DNA of 64,000 nt from Brevundimonas sp. UBA7506 (GCF_002479495.1 NZ_DLNQ01000015.1:444969-508968), one strand, 5' to 3'. Positions 26,554 through 35,172 are shown, counted from the stretch's first letter. The notes: generated by a model from the sequence alone, not told the origin. Numbers and translations are program-made.

Positions 26554-26976
26554 CTAGGCCGAAGCCGAGGTCAGATAGGTGATCGAGACCGAGCGGTGCG
26601 CGGTCAGGACATTCGGGTCGCTGACGGTGCGGTCGAACTGGAACTCCCAGTCATCGACGACATGGCCGGCCAGCGTGAGGGTCTTGGTCAGGGCCTTGCG
26701 CACGGCGCCCGCCATGGCCTCGACCTTGGCGGCGCTCTCGGCGTGCGTGGCCTCGCGGGCGAACAGTTCCAGCGTCAGCGTGACCTCTGAGCCTTCGCCG
26801 CACTCTGTGTCGTCGCCGGCCACATCGGTCAGCATCAGGCCGTAGGGGAAGGTCGGCGGCATCGGCGCGGCCAGTGGATAGATGCGGACGTTCGAGGGAC
26901 TGAAGGCCGCCACGGTCGCGGCGTCAGCGCGCAGGTCTGCTTCGGCTGCGGTGCGCAGGGCGGTGGCGATGTTCAC
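26554..26976 (-). CDS. DUF3168 tail completion protein
   Basis: This 140-residue DUF3168-family protein (VRIYPLAAPMPPTFPYGLML, HRSVSITYLTSAS) lies in the canonical place between the HK97-gp10-like and tail tube genes. It forms or caps the tail terminator ring in related phages. It overlaps the upstream gene by four bases. Confidence 0.8.
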   Translation of the reverse strand: MNIATALRTAAEADLRADAATVAAFSPSNVRIYPLAAPMPPTFPYGLMLTDVAGDDTECGEGSEVTLTLELFAREATHAESAAKVEAMAGAVRKALTKTLTLAGHVVDDWEFQFDRTVSDPNVLTAHRSVSITYLTSASA

Positions 26977-27344
26977 TTGATCGCCTCCTGGATGGCCTTC
27001 TTGGCGGCTCGGGTCATGCGGGCCTTGAAGCGACGGCGCTTCAGGCGATAGGCGGGCCAGAAGAAGGGACGTGGAGCGGCCTGGCCGTGCCCGAACTCTA
27101 CCCAGGAGGCGTAGGGCGCCGACCGGCCGCCCGCCGAGATACGGCGGCTGATCCGGGTGCTATCCGACACGTCCTCTTGCTTGATTGTGCCTTTGAGGTC
27201 GCCAGCGTCGATGGGCGCAAAGCCCTTTTGGGTCTGCACCAGCTCCTCGGCATTCTTCTGCAGTTGCTCGCGTGCCGCTTTGCGAACAGCGACCGGGATC
27301 GCCTTCAACCGATGACGGAGCCGGGCGCGATTGGAGAAGGCCAT
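26973..27344 (-). CDS. HK97-gp10-like neck protein
   Basis: This 123-residue basic protein has the HK97 gp10 family core (PIDAGDLKGTIK, SAPYASWVEFGHGQAAPRPF). It belongs to the head-tail joining group and is encoded after the head closure gene with a one-base overlap. Confidence 0.85.
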   Translation of the reverse strand: MAFSNRARLRHRLKAIPVAVRKAAREQLQKNAEELVQTQKGFAPIDAGDLKGTIKQEDVSDSTRISRRISAGGRSAPYASWVEFGHGQAAPRPFFWPAYRLKRRRFKARMTRAAKKAIQEAIK

Positions 27345-27682
27345 CAGCCTGTCGCGCCGCCAGAGACGGCGAGGATGTTGCGGAACCCCGCGTCCTTCGC
27401 GGGCACGGCTGAGGTGACGTTGTAGGCCTCGCCAGTGCGGGTGTTCACCATCTGCATGGCGGGGTTGATCGTGCGGGCCTGAGTGCTGTCGCGCACCGTC
27501 ACGCTGACGGGCTGGCGCTTCTCCAGGCGCTGCTGGATGGCGACCTCGGAACCGCGCAGATAGTCGATCTTGGCCCAGACGGTGAAGCCGGGCACGAAGG
27601 CGCCGATGGGGTCGCCGTTGGGGTCGAGCGCGCGGGTGTCGAAGCGCACGCGGTCTTTCAGGTCGCCCGCGCCGGTCGCCAT
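27344..27682 (-). CDS. Head-tail joining protein (head closure)
   Basis: This 112-residue protein (AGDLKDRVRFDTRALDPNGD, VWAKIDYLRGSEVAIQQRLE) fits the phage head-tail joining family (SPP1 gp16-like). It is coupled to both neighbours by one-base overlaps. Confidence 0.82.
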   Translation of the reverse strand: MATGAGDLKDRVRFDTRALDPNGDPIGAFVPGFTVWAKIDYLRGSEVAIQQRLEKRQPVSVTVRDSTQARTINPAMQMVNTRTGEAYNVTSAVPAKDAGFRNILAVSGGATG

Positions 27683-27999
27683 CAGGCCTTCGCCTTCGGC
27701 AGTGAACCGCCAGCGTTGCCGTCTCGGTCGCCGTCCAGCGACTTGATCTGGGCCGCCGTCAGCGGCTTCTTCTCAGGCACGAAGACTTCGACGCCTTTCT
27801 CACCATTTCCAAAGGGACCCGTCGCCGCGCCCCCTTTCGCGCGAACCGGGGCATCGATCTCGACGGCGTCGCCGTCCTTGACCATCCGCTCGCCCCAATC
27901 GCGCTTCACGGTCAGTTCCATGTCCTTCTTATAGGCCACAGTGATCCGGCGCTCTTCGGGCGGGGTCCAGTTTCGATCTCGCTCGAAGCGAACGCGCAT
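27682..27999 (-). CDS. Small head-region protein, 105 aa
   Basis: This 105-residue protein has an N-terminal beta part (MRVRFERDRNWTPPEERRI) and a C-terminal FVPEKKPLTAAQIKSLDGDR. It is of unknown function and lies between connector and head-closure genes; some head modules place a decoration or structural protein here. Confidence 0.6.
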   Translation of the reverse strand: MRVRFERDRNWTPPEERRITVAYKKDMELTVKRDWGERMVKDGDAVEIDAPVRAKGGAATGPFGNGEKGVEVFVPEKKPLTAAQIKSLDGDRDGNAGGSLPKAKA

Positions 28000-28010
28000 G
28001 GCGGGTCTCC

Positions 28011-28298
28011 TCAGGCTAAGGCAGGGTCGCGGTCGCGATGGATGAGGTCGCGGACATTCGAGGTCAGCACCTCTTCCCCAGCGTCGCGATTTTCGTAAAG
28101 AAATCCGGTCACGAGCAGGATCGCCGCCTTCACGCGAAACGGCACGGTCTCTGCGGTCCAGCCGTGATCGGGCTTCTTCAGGTAGTCGACGATTATGTCC
28201 GTCGCCTCGCTGACGAGCTCAGCCACCAGGCTGTCATCATCCGCGAAATCGATGCGCAGACGCCTCTTGGCCTCCTCTGGCGTGACGAGGGCATCCAT
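28011..28298 (-). CDS. Head-tail connector (gp6-like adaptor)
   Basis: This 95-residue helical protein (TPEEAKRRLRIDFADDDSLV, FRVKAAILLVTGFLYENRDA) matches the gp6/gp15 connector family that binds the portal. The start is ATG at 28298, overlapping the stop of the collagen-like gene upstream; a longer in-frame start would lie inside that gene. Confidence 0.82.
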   Translation of the reverse strand: MDALVTPEEAKRRLRIDFADDDSLVAELVSEATDIIVDYLKKPDHGWTAETVPFRVKAAILLVTGFLYENRDAGEEVLTSNVRDLIHRDRDPALA

Positions 28299-29068
28299 CA
28301 GATTTTCACCGTGCCGGGCTTGGCCTGAGGACCAGCGAAGTCCTTGCCGTCGCGCCCCCGCTTGGCGGCCAGGGTCCACGCCTTGGCGCCCTCGCCAGGC
28401 TTGTCCAAGGTGGCGTCGTTGCAGTGCCACAGCGACCCGGCCCAGGTCACCATGTCGCCGTTCTGATAGGCTTCACCTTCGCTGAACACGCCGCGATAGA
28501 GCGGAACCGGGAACTCCAGTTCGAAGGTGTTGCGGCGCTCGCCGTGGTCGAAGCTCAGTTCGATCGTTCGCGGGCCGGTGCGCCGGACCTCCATGTCCTC
28601 CCAGGACTGGCCGTCTTTACCATCCGCGCCGTCGCGGCCATTGTCACCGTCGCGGGCGATGACTGGTCCAAGCTTGCGGACCTCACCGTTCGTCAGCGTC
28701 ACATTCAGCTCGCCGGCGCGGTCGATCATCGCGCCAGCCAGGCCGACGCCATCGGCACCATCGCGGCCGTTCGTGCCATCGGCACCATCGCGGCCGTTCT
28801 CGCCATCCTTGCCGTCTCGACCGTCTTTGCCACCGATCGGCGGGTTGGCGATCAGATACCGCTCAACCGCCACTGCGATCTGATCATCCGACACAGGATC
28901 GGCGTCTTTGCCGTCTGCGCCGTCGCGACCATCGGTGCCGTCTCTACCCGGCGCGGGCTCGCGCGTCTCCAGCTGAGCAAGGCGCCGAAGGAGTGGAGCG
29001 GTTGCCGCCTCCACATGCTGCTTCACGATGGGCGCGAGCGCCAGTGCGATGGCCTTGGTGTCAAGCAT
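28298..29068 (-). CDS. Collagen-like protein with carbohydrate-binding tail
   Basis: This 256-residue protein alternates collagen triplets (GRDGTDGRDGADGKD at 40-56, a longer run around 80-110, and a third near 140) with helical and beta segments. It ends in a ChiC-like carbohydrate-binding module (YRGVFSEGEAYQNGDMVTWA, GSLWHCNDATLDKPGEGA). It is encoded between portal and connector genes, so it is probably a head decoration or neck fibre rather than a tail fibre. It overlaps the portal gene by eight bases. Confidence 0.75.
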   Translation of the reverse strand: MLDTKAIALALAPIVKQHVEAATAPLLRRLAQLETREPAPGRDGTDGRDGADGKDADPVSDDQIAVAVERYLIANPPIGGKDGRDGKDGENGRDGADGTNGRDGADGVGLAGAMIDRAGELNVTLTNGEVRKLGPVIARDGDNGRDGADGKDGQSWEDMEVRRTGPRTIELSFDHGERRNTFELEFPVPLYRGVFSEGEAYQNGDMVTWAGSLWHCNDATLDKPGEGAKAWTLAAKRGRDGKDFAGPQAKPGTVKI

Positions 29069-30413
29069 TCAAGGCCTCCGCCATGTCTTTCTGGAGCAGA
29101 GCGACATAGGCGCGTTCCGCTTCGGGGTCGGGTTCGGCAGGCGCCGGCGAGGCCGGAGCCGCGTCGGATGCGGGGTTGAAAGGGTCCGCCTGAGCGTCGC
29201 GCTTGGCCAAAGCCTCCAGCGAGAAATTCTGCTGTTGCAGATAAACGGCATCACCGCCCGGAACAGGCTTGAAGCCCAGCTTCTTGCGGCCCTCGTCAGG
29301 CTTCATCAGACCGCCCGTGACCGCCTTTTGAAGGGTGTCGATCTGGGTAGCGCTATCCATGCGGAGCAGGTCGTCGAGGTCAAACTCTGTGCCGAACGGT
29401 TTGGTCAGCTCCAGGCCTTCATCGAGGCAAAGTTCGACGCTCTCGACGTGGATCTGAAGGCAGTCCGAATAGTACTGCTGATTGAGCGCCTGGACGTTGT
29501 TGTAGGTGGGCGAGGGGCCGACGCCGACCTTATAGGCGGGCACGCCGAACACAGAGCAGACCGTCTCAGCCGACCAGCGGAGTTGGTCGATCAGCTGGGA
29601 GTCGACGGCCGTAACCGCCATCGCCTGGTAGGACAGGCCGTCGCCCAGAACCGCGACCTTGCCGACGTTGGCGCCGGTGTAGTTGCTATCCCAATGGGCC
29701 TTGAGGCGCTGCGCCGTCTCGTCGGAGATGGCTCCAGGTGCGGTCAGGACGCCGCCCGGCTGTGAGCCGTTCTCGAAAAAGCGCGCGCTGTTGTTCTGGA
29801 TGGCCAGCCCCTGCATCGCAGCGAGGCCGTTGGCGAAGACGGGCGACAGGCCGACCAGCGGGTGGAACAGCGTGTTCCAGCGGTCGTGAATGATCTCCCG
29901 TGCAGGGACCACGACCGAGTTTTCCTTCAAGCCGGCCAGGTCGTCCTGCTGAAGTTCGTAGAAGACGGAGCCATCCGGCGCGACCAGCGGCTTTACGCGG
30001 TCAGGTGCCAAGACGTACATCGCGACGACGACGCCCCGATTGTCACGCTCCTTGAGAACGTAGGTATTGCCGCGCGAGAGCTTCGACTCCATCCAGTTGG
30101 TGTAGAACTGGATGCGGTTCTGGTAGCGGTTCGGCTTGCGGATGACCGGCGAGTAGGCGGCGTTCTCGGTCTCGGACCAGATGCCGTCGTCGGCGCGCAC
30201 CAGGCGCAGCCGCATTTTAGCGACGTCTGAAGCGATCAGCGCAATGCAGCGAAAGGCGGTCGGGTGCGACAGGACAGAGTCGAGCTTGACCGCTACGTTC
30301 TTCTGCCAAGCGCCCGCGAAGGGCTCACGAACGACCGGCCACCAGCCGCCACGGCTCTCTACAGGGGCGAGGGCCTTCTCGCGTCGGCCGACCTCTCGGC
30401 CGAAGATCTTCAT
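29061..30413 (-). CDS. HK97-family portal protein
   Basis: This 450-residue portal-family protein has typical stretches such as HPTAFRCIALIASDVAKMRL, PNRYQNRIQFYTNWMESKLS and EIIHDRWNTLFHPLVGLSPV. Twelve copies form the vertex through which DNA enters and leaves. It is followed by the collagen-like gene. Confidence 0.93.
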   Translation of the reverse strand: MKIFGREVGRREKALAPVESRGGWWPVVREPFAGAWQKNVAVKLDSVLSHPTAFRCIALIASDVAKMRLRLVRADDGIWSETENAAYSPVIRKPNRYQNRIQFYTNWMESKLSRGNTYVLKERDNRGVVVAMYVLAPDRVKPLVAPDGSVFYELQQDDLAGLKENSVVVPAREIIHDRWNTLFHPLVGLSPVFANGLAAMQGLAIQNNSARFFENGSQPGGVLTAPGAISDETAQRLKAHWDSNYTGANVGKVAVLGDGLSYQAMAVTAVDSQLIDQLRWSAETVCSVFGVPAYKVGVGPSPTYNNVQALNQQYYSDCLQIHVESVELCLDEGLELTKPFGTEFDLDDLLRMDSATQIDTLQKAVTGGLMKPDEGRKKLGFKPVPGGDAVYLQQQNFSLEALAKRDAQADPFNPASDAAPASPAPAEPDPEAERAYVALLQKDMAEALNA

Positions 30414-30415
30414 GA

Positions 30416-30703
30416 TCAGGCCCCAGCGATCTTCGTGCGCAGGGTCGCAGCGTCCCAGCCATTGAAGGCGCGCTTGCCAAATTTGGTCTGATAGGCGCCG
30501 CGGAGTGCGACGAGCTCATCCTTCGCCAGGACAGGCGCTGCTTCGCCGGCGCGGGCGTCTTCGGTGGCGTAGCGGGCTTTGCCGATGGCGACCAGCAGGC
30601 GCGCGTCGCGGCCCTTGGCGTCGAATGGTTCGTCAGCGACCAGCCGGCGAGTGCCGTATCGCATGGCTTTCTCCGCGAGCAGCGGCGTCTTGCGATCTGC
30701 CAT
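30416..30703 (-). CDS. Small head protein, 95 aa
   Basis: This 95-residue basic protein (MADRKTPLLAEKAMRYGTRR, VALRGAYQTKFGKRAFNGWD) lies between the capsid and portal genes, with two bases to the portal gene. It looks like a small structural or decoration protein; no family name can be given. Confidence 0.6.
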   Translation of the reverse strand: MADRKTPLLAEKAMRYGTRRLVADEPFDAKGRDARLLVAIGKARYATEDARAGEAAPVLAKDELVALRGAYQTKFGKRAFNGWDAATLRTKIAGA

Positions 30704-30734
30704 TGTCGCCTCCTTCTGGAAAAGGGAAAGGGTG

Positions 30735-30758
30735 GGGCCAGTCCGAAGACCGGCCCCT
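30735..30758 (-). terminator. Hairpin after the capsid gene
   Basis: A ten-base-pair stem (GGGGCCAGTC/GACCGGCCCC, one mismatch) with loop CGAA lies seven bases past the capsid stop. It is followed on the minus strand by ACCCTTTCCCTTTTCC. It may partially terminate or stabilise the abundant capsid mRNA. Confidence 0.55.
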
Positions 30759-30764
30759 TCAGGC

Positions 30765-32156
30765 TCAGCCGCCGTAGCGGGCGCTGTCGATCCACTGGGC
30801 GGCGCCGGCGCGGCGCTTGGTCCAGTTCACGAAGCGCTCGGCGCGGATGCCGATCAGGTTGTGCTGCCACAGGCTGGTCAGCACAGTGGTTGCCGATGCA
30901 GGGCTGTCCGGCGCCGAGTCCATCTGGAGCGAGGCTTCGCGGCTCGCGTCCAGCAGGGTCTGTCCGTCGTCCGCCAGCAGGATTTCCGACGCCTTCACCA
31001 GGATGATGCGAGCGCCAGCACCGACCAGGGGGTCGCCCGAGCCAGGGTTGGCAGGCACGTTTTCGGACAGGATAACCGGCAGACCGAAGAAGGTGCCGCC
31101 CGAAGCGGTCAGGCCGGGGAACTCCGGCTGACCCAGCGGGTTCAGCATCATCGACATGCCCAGCGCCTGGGTGGCCGGCATGATCCAGACTGCGCCCTCG
31201 AGGGAGAGGTTGGCAGCGATGAACTTGCCGAACAGGGCTTTCACGTCCGCACGGACGTCGTCAGAGTCGGTGCCCGATGCCGTCACGGCGGCGACGCCGT
31301 TGATGATCGAGGCCGGCTTGACGTTGGCGGATCCGGCGTTGGTCGGATCGACGAAGTCGCGGTCCATGGTCTGAACGATGGTGTCGATCAGGTCTTGGCG
31401 CACGATGGCTTCAGCCGAAGGGCTGGAGGCGCGCGCCAGTTCGTCGGTGATGACGACGATGCCGGCCAGCTTGGTCATGCCCAGCGTGATCTGGTCGAAG
31501 GCCAGACCGCTGACGGGCTTGGGCTTACCCTCGCCAACCCACGACGCCGAGGAACCGGAGGTCTGGCGCGGAACCTTGATGTTGAAGGGCACGCGGCGCA
31601 GGCCGTCGATCCGACCGATGATCGTCTGCGGACGCAGAAGCTCCGCGAACTCCGACGTCATGTTCTGGTACTCGACCAGCGGCTTGGCCCACGCCGTGTC
31701 GGTCGTGGTGCCGGCGGCTACGGCGGCGCGCAGGACGGTTTCGACCTCGGGGGTCGAGTCTGCCCAGGTTTTGGCGACCTCAGCGGCCTGCATCAGGTTA
31801 CCCTGAGAGCGAGCCAGCGCCATCGCATAGCGGGTGAAGGCCGTGCCCTTGGGCAGGTTCGCACCCTTGACCTCGACGCGCGCAGGTGCGCGGGCGGCGG
31901 CGCCGGTTTCGACGCTGTCGGCCACGATGGCCTTAGCGGATGCCTTGTTGGCGCGCTCCAGCGCATTCAGGCGGCCGATGTGCGCCTCGATCGACTTCAC
32001 CTCGCTGTCCAGACCGTCATATTCTTGGGTCTGGGCTTCATCGAGGGTTTCGCCGGCGTCTGCGGCCGACTGCATGATCTCGGTCATGCGGGCGGCTTTG
32101 GTCTCGCGGGCAGTTTGATAGGCGGTGATCTGTTCCGCCACGGTACGGTTCGCCAT
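30765..32156 (-). CDS. Major capsid protein from an internal start
   Basis: An in-frame ATG at 32156 (MANRTVAEQITAYQTAR) is preceded by AAGGAG with a seven-base spacer (32164-32169), a consensus RBS. Initiation there would give a 463-residue delta-domain plus shell protein, the normal size for an HK97-type major capsid precursor. The long fusion would then supply few protease copies per particle. Whether both starts are used is not shown by sequence alone. Confidence 0.7.
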   Translation of the reverse strand: MANRTVAEQITAYQTARETKAARMTEIMQSAADAGETLDEAQTQEYDGLDSEVKSIEAHIGRLNALERANKASAKAIVADSVETGAAARAPARVEVKGANLPKGTAFTRYAMALARSQGNLMQAAEVAKTWADSTPEVETVLRAAVAAGTTTDTAWAKPLVEYQNMTSEFAELLRPQTIIGRIDGLRRVPFNIKVPRQTSGSSASWVGEGKPKPVSGLAFDQITLGMTKLAGIVVITDELARASSPSAEAIVRQDLIDTIVQTMDRDFVDPTNAGSANVKPASIINGVAAVTASGTDSDDVRADVKALFGKFIAANLSLEGAVWIMPATQALGMSMMLNPLGQPEFPGLTASGGTFFGLPVILSENVPANPGSGDPLVGAGARIILVKASEILLADDGQTLLDASREASLQMDSAPDSPASATTVLTSLWQHNLIGIRAERFVNWTKRRAGAAQWIDSARYGG

Positions 32157-32738
32157 GGGAATGCTCCTTGTCTGGCGGTCAGCGACGGCCGGAATGACCT
32201 TCGCGGGCTTGCCCGGAGCGCCGGGCGACACGCGCTCTCCAACGCCGCGCGATTGGCCTGACGCGGCCCGCTGTGCGGTGTCGATGGAGCGAATTTGGGT
32301 GATGGTGCAGTCCGAGTTTGCCGGGACGGTCACCAACGAAAGCTCGAGGATTTCGCTTTCCAGGAAGCGGACACCGCCGCCCTCCATCAGCGAGTATTCG
32401 ATGGGCCGGAAGCCGATAGACACGGCGCGCACCAGGCGGGCCTTCACCGACTGCCAAGCCTTATCGACCAGGGCCTTGACCTCGCCTTCCTCGGCGATCT
32501 TGGCGATGCGGGCGGTGAAAGGGATGCCCTGGGGTGTCGGCTTGCCGAACTTGACGTGGCCAACTGGTTCCGCGTGGTTGTGCTGCCAGAGCAGGGGCAG
32601 TTCCGCGGCGAACCGGGCGCCCATAGGTTCAATTACGTCGCCCATGCGGTCGGTTGAGGGAGTGGTTGCGATGCCCTCAATCAGGCGCTCGTCATCGCTG
32701 ACGGCCCTGATCTCAAGGACGCTGTAGGCACGATCCAT
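30765..32738 (-). CDS. Prohead protease-major capsid fusion
   Basis: One 657-residue frame joins an HK97-type prohead serine protease (about 1-150; His in LLWQHNHAEPVG, Ser in VRAVSIGF, then ESEILELSLVTVPANSDC) to a full-length HK97-fold capsid protein. The capsid part has a helical scaffold-like delta domain (about 195-280) and a shell domain with SSASWVGEGKPKPVSGLAFD, ITDELARASSPSAEAIVRQD and MNPLGQPEFPGLTASGGTFF. In most relatives these are two genes. An internal start with RBS (32156) could yield capsid subunits alone. Confidence 0.88.
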   Translation of the reverse strand: MDRAYSVLEIRAVSDDERLIEGIATTPSTDRMGDVIEPMGARFAAELPLLWQHNHAEPVGHVKFGKPTPQGIPFTARIAKIAEEGEVKALVDKAWQSVKARLVRAVSIGFRPIEYSLMEGGGVRFLESEILELSLVTVPANSDCTITQIRSIDTAQRAASGQSRGVGERVSPGAPGKPAKVIPAVADRQTRSIPMANRTVAEQITAYQTARETKAARMTEIMQSAADAGETLDEAQTQEYDGLDSEVKSIEAHIGRLNALERANKASAKAIVADSVETGAAARAPARVEVKGANLPKGTAFTRYAMALARSQGNLMQAAEVAKTWADSTPEVETVLRAAVAAGTTTDTAWAKPLVEYQNMTSEFAELLRPQTIIGRIDGLRRVPFNIKVPRQTSGSSASWVGEGKPKPVSGLAFDQITLGMTKLAGIVVITDELARASSPSAEAIVRQDLIDTIVQTMDRDFVDPTNAGSANVKPASIINGVAAVTASGTDSDDVRADVKALFGKFIAANLSLEGAVWIMPATQALGMSMMLNPLGQPEFPGLTASGGTFFGLPVILSENVPANPGSGDPLVGAGARIILVKASEILLADDGQTLLDASREASLQMDSAPDSPASATTVLTSLWQHNLIGIRAERFVNWTKRRAGAAQWIDSARYGG

Positions 32739-32749
32739 ATCGGCCTCCT

Positions 32750-34417
32750 TCAGAAGATGATCATTTGATACTCAGGCGGTTTCTCATCCGCCGTCCGCTC
32801 GCGGGCCTTCAGGCCCATGGCCATCGCCAGCGCCACGGCGCCGTCGATCCGGAACCGCGCTTTCATCTTGTCGAGCTTTCGGCCGCCGGCCGGGTCCATG
32901 GTCGCCACCGCGTTCGCCAAGTTCCAGGTCAGCACCGGGTTGCCCGGGTGGATCAGTTCGTCGTGCAGGATGGCCGTCTCAAGGGCGTCGATCGCAGGGG
33001 ACATGTCCTTGAAGCCCTGGCCCCAAGGGACCAGCCGGAGACCGTCGCCGTCATCGCCATCCTTGTGGGCCTGCAGACCAACGCCGTCGAACTCTCGCAA
33101 AAGGTGGTCGATCTGCCAGCGGTCGTAGGCCAGGCCCTTCACGTCGTATTGGCCGAAAAGCTCAGCGATCTTGTTCGCTACCGCCCGAGGGTGGATGGCG
33201 CGGCCGGGGACGGCCTCAATCCATTCGTCAACGACCCACTGCCGATAGGCGACACGGTCGCGGCGCTCGTGATCCTCAAGCAGATCTTCCGGCTTCCAGA
33301 ACCAAGCCTGAACCCGCGATCCGTCCTCAACGCTCACCGCCAAGAGGGCCGTCAGGTCAGTCTTGGCCGACAAGTCCAGCGCCAGATAGATGGCCTCGCC
33401 CGGAATGAGCGTCGCCTTGCCTTGCCGCGCCATCCAGTCTGCTCTGCCGATCAAGGTAGAGTGCGGGGCGACTCGCTGATTGAGGTAGAGGTTGCGGAAC
33501 TTCGGTTCTTCCGCGGGCATCCGTTTGGCCTTGTGGGCCAGGACCGAAAGCTCGTCGTAGGATCGGAAGTCTCCCAGCGCCGGGTTGGCGGCCTTCCAGC
33601 CCACCTCGTCCAGCAAGTCGCAATCTTCGTCCGCCGCGTAGAGGTGGCAGACCGTGGTGTCGTCGGCGTCGCTCAGCCCGTCATCGATCAGCTTGGAGAG
33701 GATGTGCTCCGGATCGTTCGACTGGGTCGAGATGGTGATGAAAAGCGGCTCTTCGCGAGCGCCCATCGAGGTATCGAGAACGTCATAGAGCTCGCGGCTC
33801 TTGGCTTGGGCCAGCTCGTCGAAGATGACCAGCGAGGGGTTTAGGCCGTGCTTCGTGCCGGCCTCGGCCGAGATGGCGCGGTAGATGCTGCCGTTGCCGT
33901 AGCAAGCGAGGGTCTTGGTCGAGGCGGTCGGCTTGACGATGGCCGCCAACTCGGGGTCGGCGTCGACCATCTGCTTGGCGACCTTGAAGACCTGGGCGGC
34001 CTGTTCGCGGTCGTTCGCGGCCGAGTAGATCTCGCCGTTGGGGATCGCCTCCGGTCCGACTAAATGGACGAGGACCAGAGCGGCGATCAGCGCCGTTTTG
34101 CCGTTCTTACGGGCGATGGAGAGGATAGCGCGGCGGACGCGCCTGCGGTTGTTCAGCCCGTGGGGCTCGTAGATGTCGCGGATGAACCGCTTCTGCCAGG
34201 GGCGCATCTTGAACGGCCCGCCGGCGCCTTCGCCAGATGGAACCGTCAGTGCTTCGATGAAGGCGATGACGCGGTCTGCCCGAGCAGACCGGCGAATTTG
34301 CTTACGGGCTGTTCCGCGCCGGCGCCTTTGAGCGACGCCCGGTCCGCCGGGGTCAGGTACAGCTTGCCGGCGTAGGCCAGCATCACCCGCGCCTGCTCGT
34401 TTAGAATCTTGAACCAT
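32750..34417 (-). CDS. Terminase large subunit
   Basis: This HK97-type large terminase has Walker A in IARKNGKTAL (about 102-109), Walker B VIFDEL (196-202) and a C-terminal RNase-H-like nuclease domain starting near LALDLSAKTDL. It packages DNA through the portal. In-frame ATG at 34417 gives 555 residues, but the first 40 overlap TerS and look unlike a protein (Arg/Gly-rich). No ATG, GTG or TTG lies between this and the conserved VIAFIEALTVPSGEGAGG, so the true start or mode of initiation is unsettled. Confidence 0.92.
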   Translation of the reverse strand: MVQDSKRAGAGDAGLRRQAVPDPGGPGVAQRRRRGTARKQIRRSARADRVIAFIEALTVPSGEGAGGPFKMRPWQKRFIRDIYEPHGLNNRRRVRRAILSIARKNGKTALIAALVLVHLVGPEAIPNGEIYSAANDREQAAQVFKVAKQMVDADPELAAIVKPTASTKTLACYGNGSIYRAISAEAGTKHGLNPSLVIFDELAQAKSRELYDVLDTSMGAREEPLFITISTQSNDPEHILSKLIDDGLSDADDTTVCHLYAADEDCDLLDEVGWKAANPALGDFRSYDELSVLAHKAKRMPAEEPKFRNLYLNQRVAPHSTLIGRADWMARQGKATLIPGEAIYLALDLSAKTDLTALLAVSVEDGSRVQAWFWKPEDLLEDHERRDRVAYRQWVVDEWIEAVPGRAIHPRAVANKIAELFGQYDVKGLAYDRWQIDHLLREFDGVGLQAHKDGDDGDGLRLVPWGQGFKDMSPAIDALETAILHDELIHPGNPVLTWNLANAVATMDPAGGRKLDKMKARFRIDGAVALAMAMGLKARERTADEKPPEYQMIIF

Positions 34418-34728
34418 GGGTTCGGTGCCAGATTCCCTTTTGAGCCCGGCACGATCGGCGCGAAGTCGGGCGCTTGCATCGCGTGGGTCGCGGCCTTGTG
34501 CCAGGCCCAGGCGGTGGCAAAGGCGGCGAGGGCGTAGCTGTCAGGGGCGGACAGGCGCTTGGTCGCGAAGGACCGGATGATGTGCTCGGCGCAGGCCTGC
34601 GCGTCGTCGTGAAGATGCTCGGGAACGAAGGGTGCGCCCTCGGGCACGAACACGTCCACGGGGATGGGCCGCTTCCCCGGATTCCCGTCTAGCCGGCGCT
34701 CGTCCGGAGACTTACGTGGTCGTGCCAT
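34246..34728 (-). CDS. Terminase small subunit, P27 family
   Basis: This 160-residue P27-like small terminase starts MARPRKSPDERRLDGNPGKR with the conserved GNPGKRP, followed by a helical core (YALAAFATAWAWHKAATHAM, NPWFKILNEQARVMLAYAG). It recognises the packaging site. An alternative ATG lies ten codons upstream. Its 3' end overlaps the start of TerL by about 170 bases. Confidence 0.88.
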   Translation of the reverse strand: MARPRKSPDERRLDGNPGKRPIPVDVFVPEGAPFVPEHLHDDAQACAEHIIRSFATKRLSAPDSYALAAFATAWAWHKAATHAMQAPDFAPIVPGSKGNLAPNPWFKILNEQARVMLAYAGKLYLTPADRASLKGAGAEQPVSKFAGLLGQTASSPSSKH

Positions 34729-34830
34729 GTGAAAAACTTTCGGATTTCGCGGCGTCATGCGTTCGACTTGGGGGCCGGTCTCGGAGGCAAAAGGCTCCAG
34801 ACTTTGAAATGCCCCCCCTGGGGCACCCAG

Positions 34831-35172
34831 TCACCTCGGTTGGTTGGCCGGATGCCTTGGATCGGTCGGCCACCCAGAGGCGTCGGCCTCGGCCGTGTAG
34901 CCCGCGCTCTCTGCCTTCTGTTCTCCGCCGTCATGGCAGGGCGTGCAGAGGCTGGAGAAGGGGCCGGCGAAGAAGCCTTCCTCTGTGGCCTTGGCGGCCT
35001 TGTCGAGGTGGTTGCAGACGGTAGCGGGTGTGACGCGACCTCTGGCCTGGCAGGCACGGCAGAGAGGCTCGGTTTGTAGCTGCGTGGCTCTAGTCCGCTT
35101 CCATCGGGCTGTGCGGTAGAGGGCGCGGTAGGCCTCGGCTTCAGCGCTGCGGTAGTCGGGTCGCCTGGCCAT
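34831..35172 (-). CDS. HNH endonuclease adjacent to terminase
   Basis: This 113-residue HNH protein has LCRACQARGRVTPATVCNHL and LCTPCHDGGEQ, giving paired cysteines for the structural zinc and His residues for the beta-beta-alpha metal site. HNH proteins next to terminases assist cos cleavage in many phages. The start is ATG at 35172. Confidence 0.85.
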   Translation of the reverse strand: MARRPDYRSAEAEAYRALYRTARWKRTRATQLQTEPLCRACQARGRVTPATVCNHLDKAAKATEEGFFAGPFSSLCTPCHDGGEQKAESAGYTAEADASGWPTDPRHPANQPR

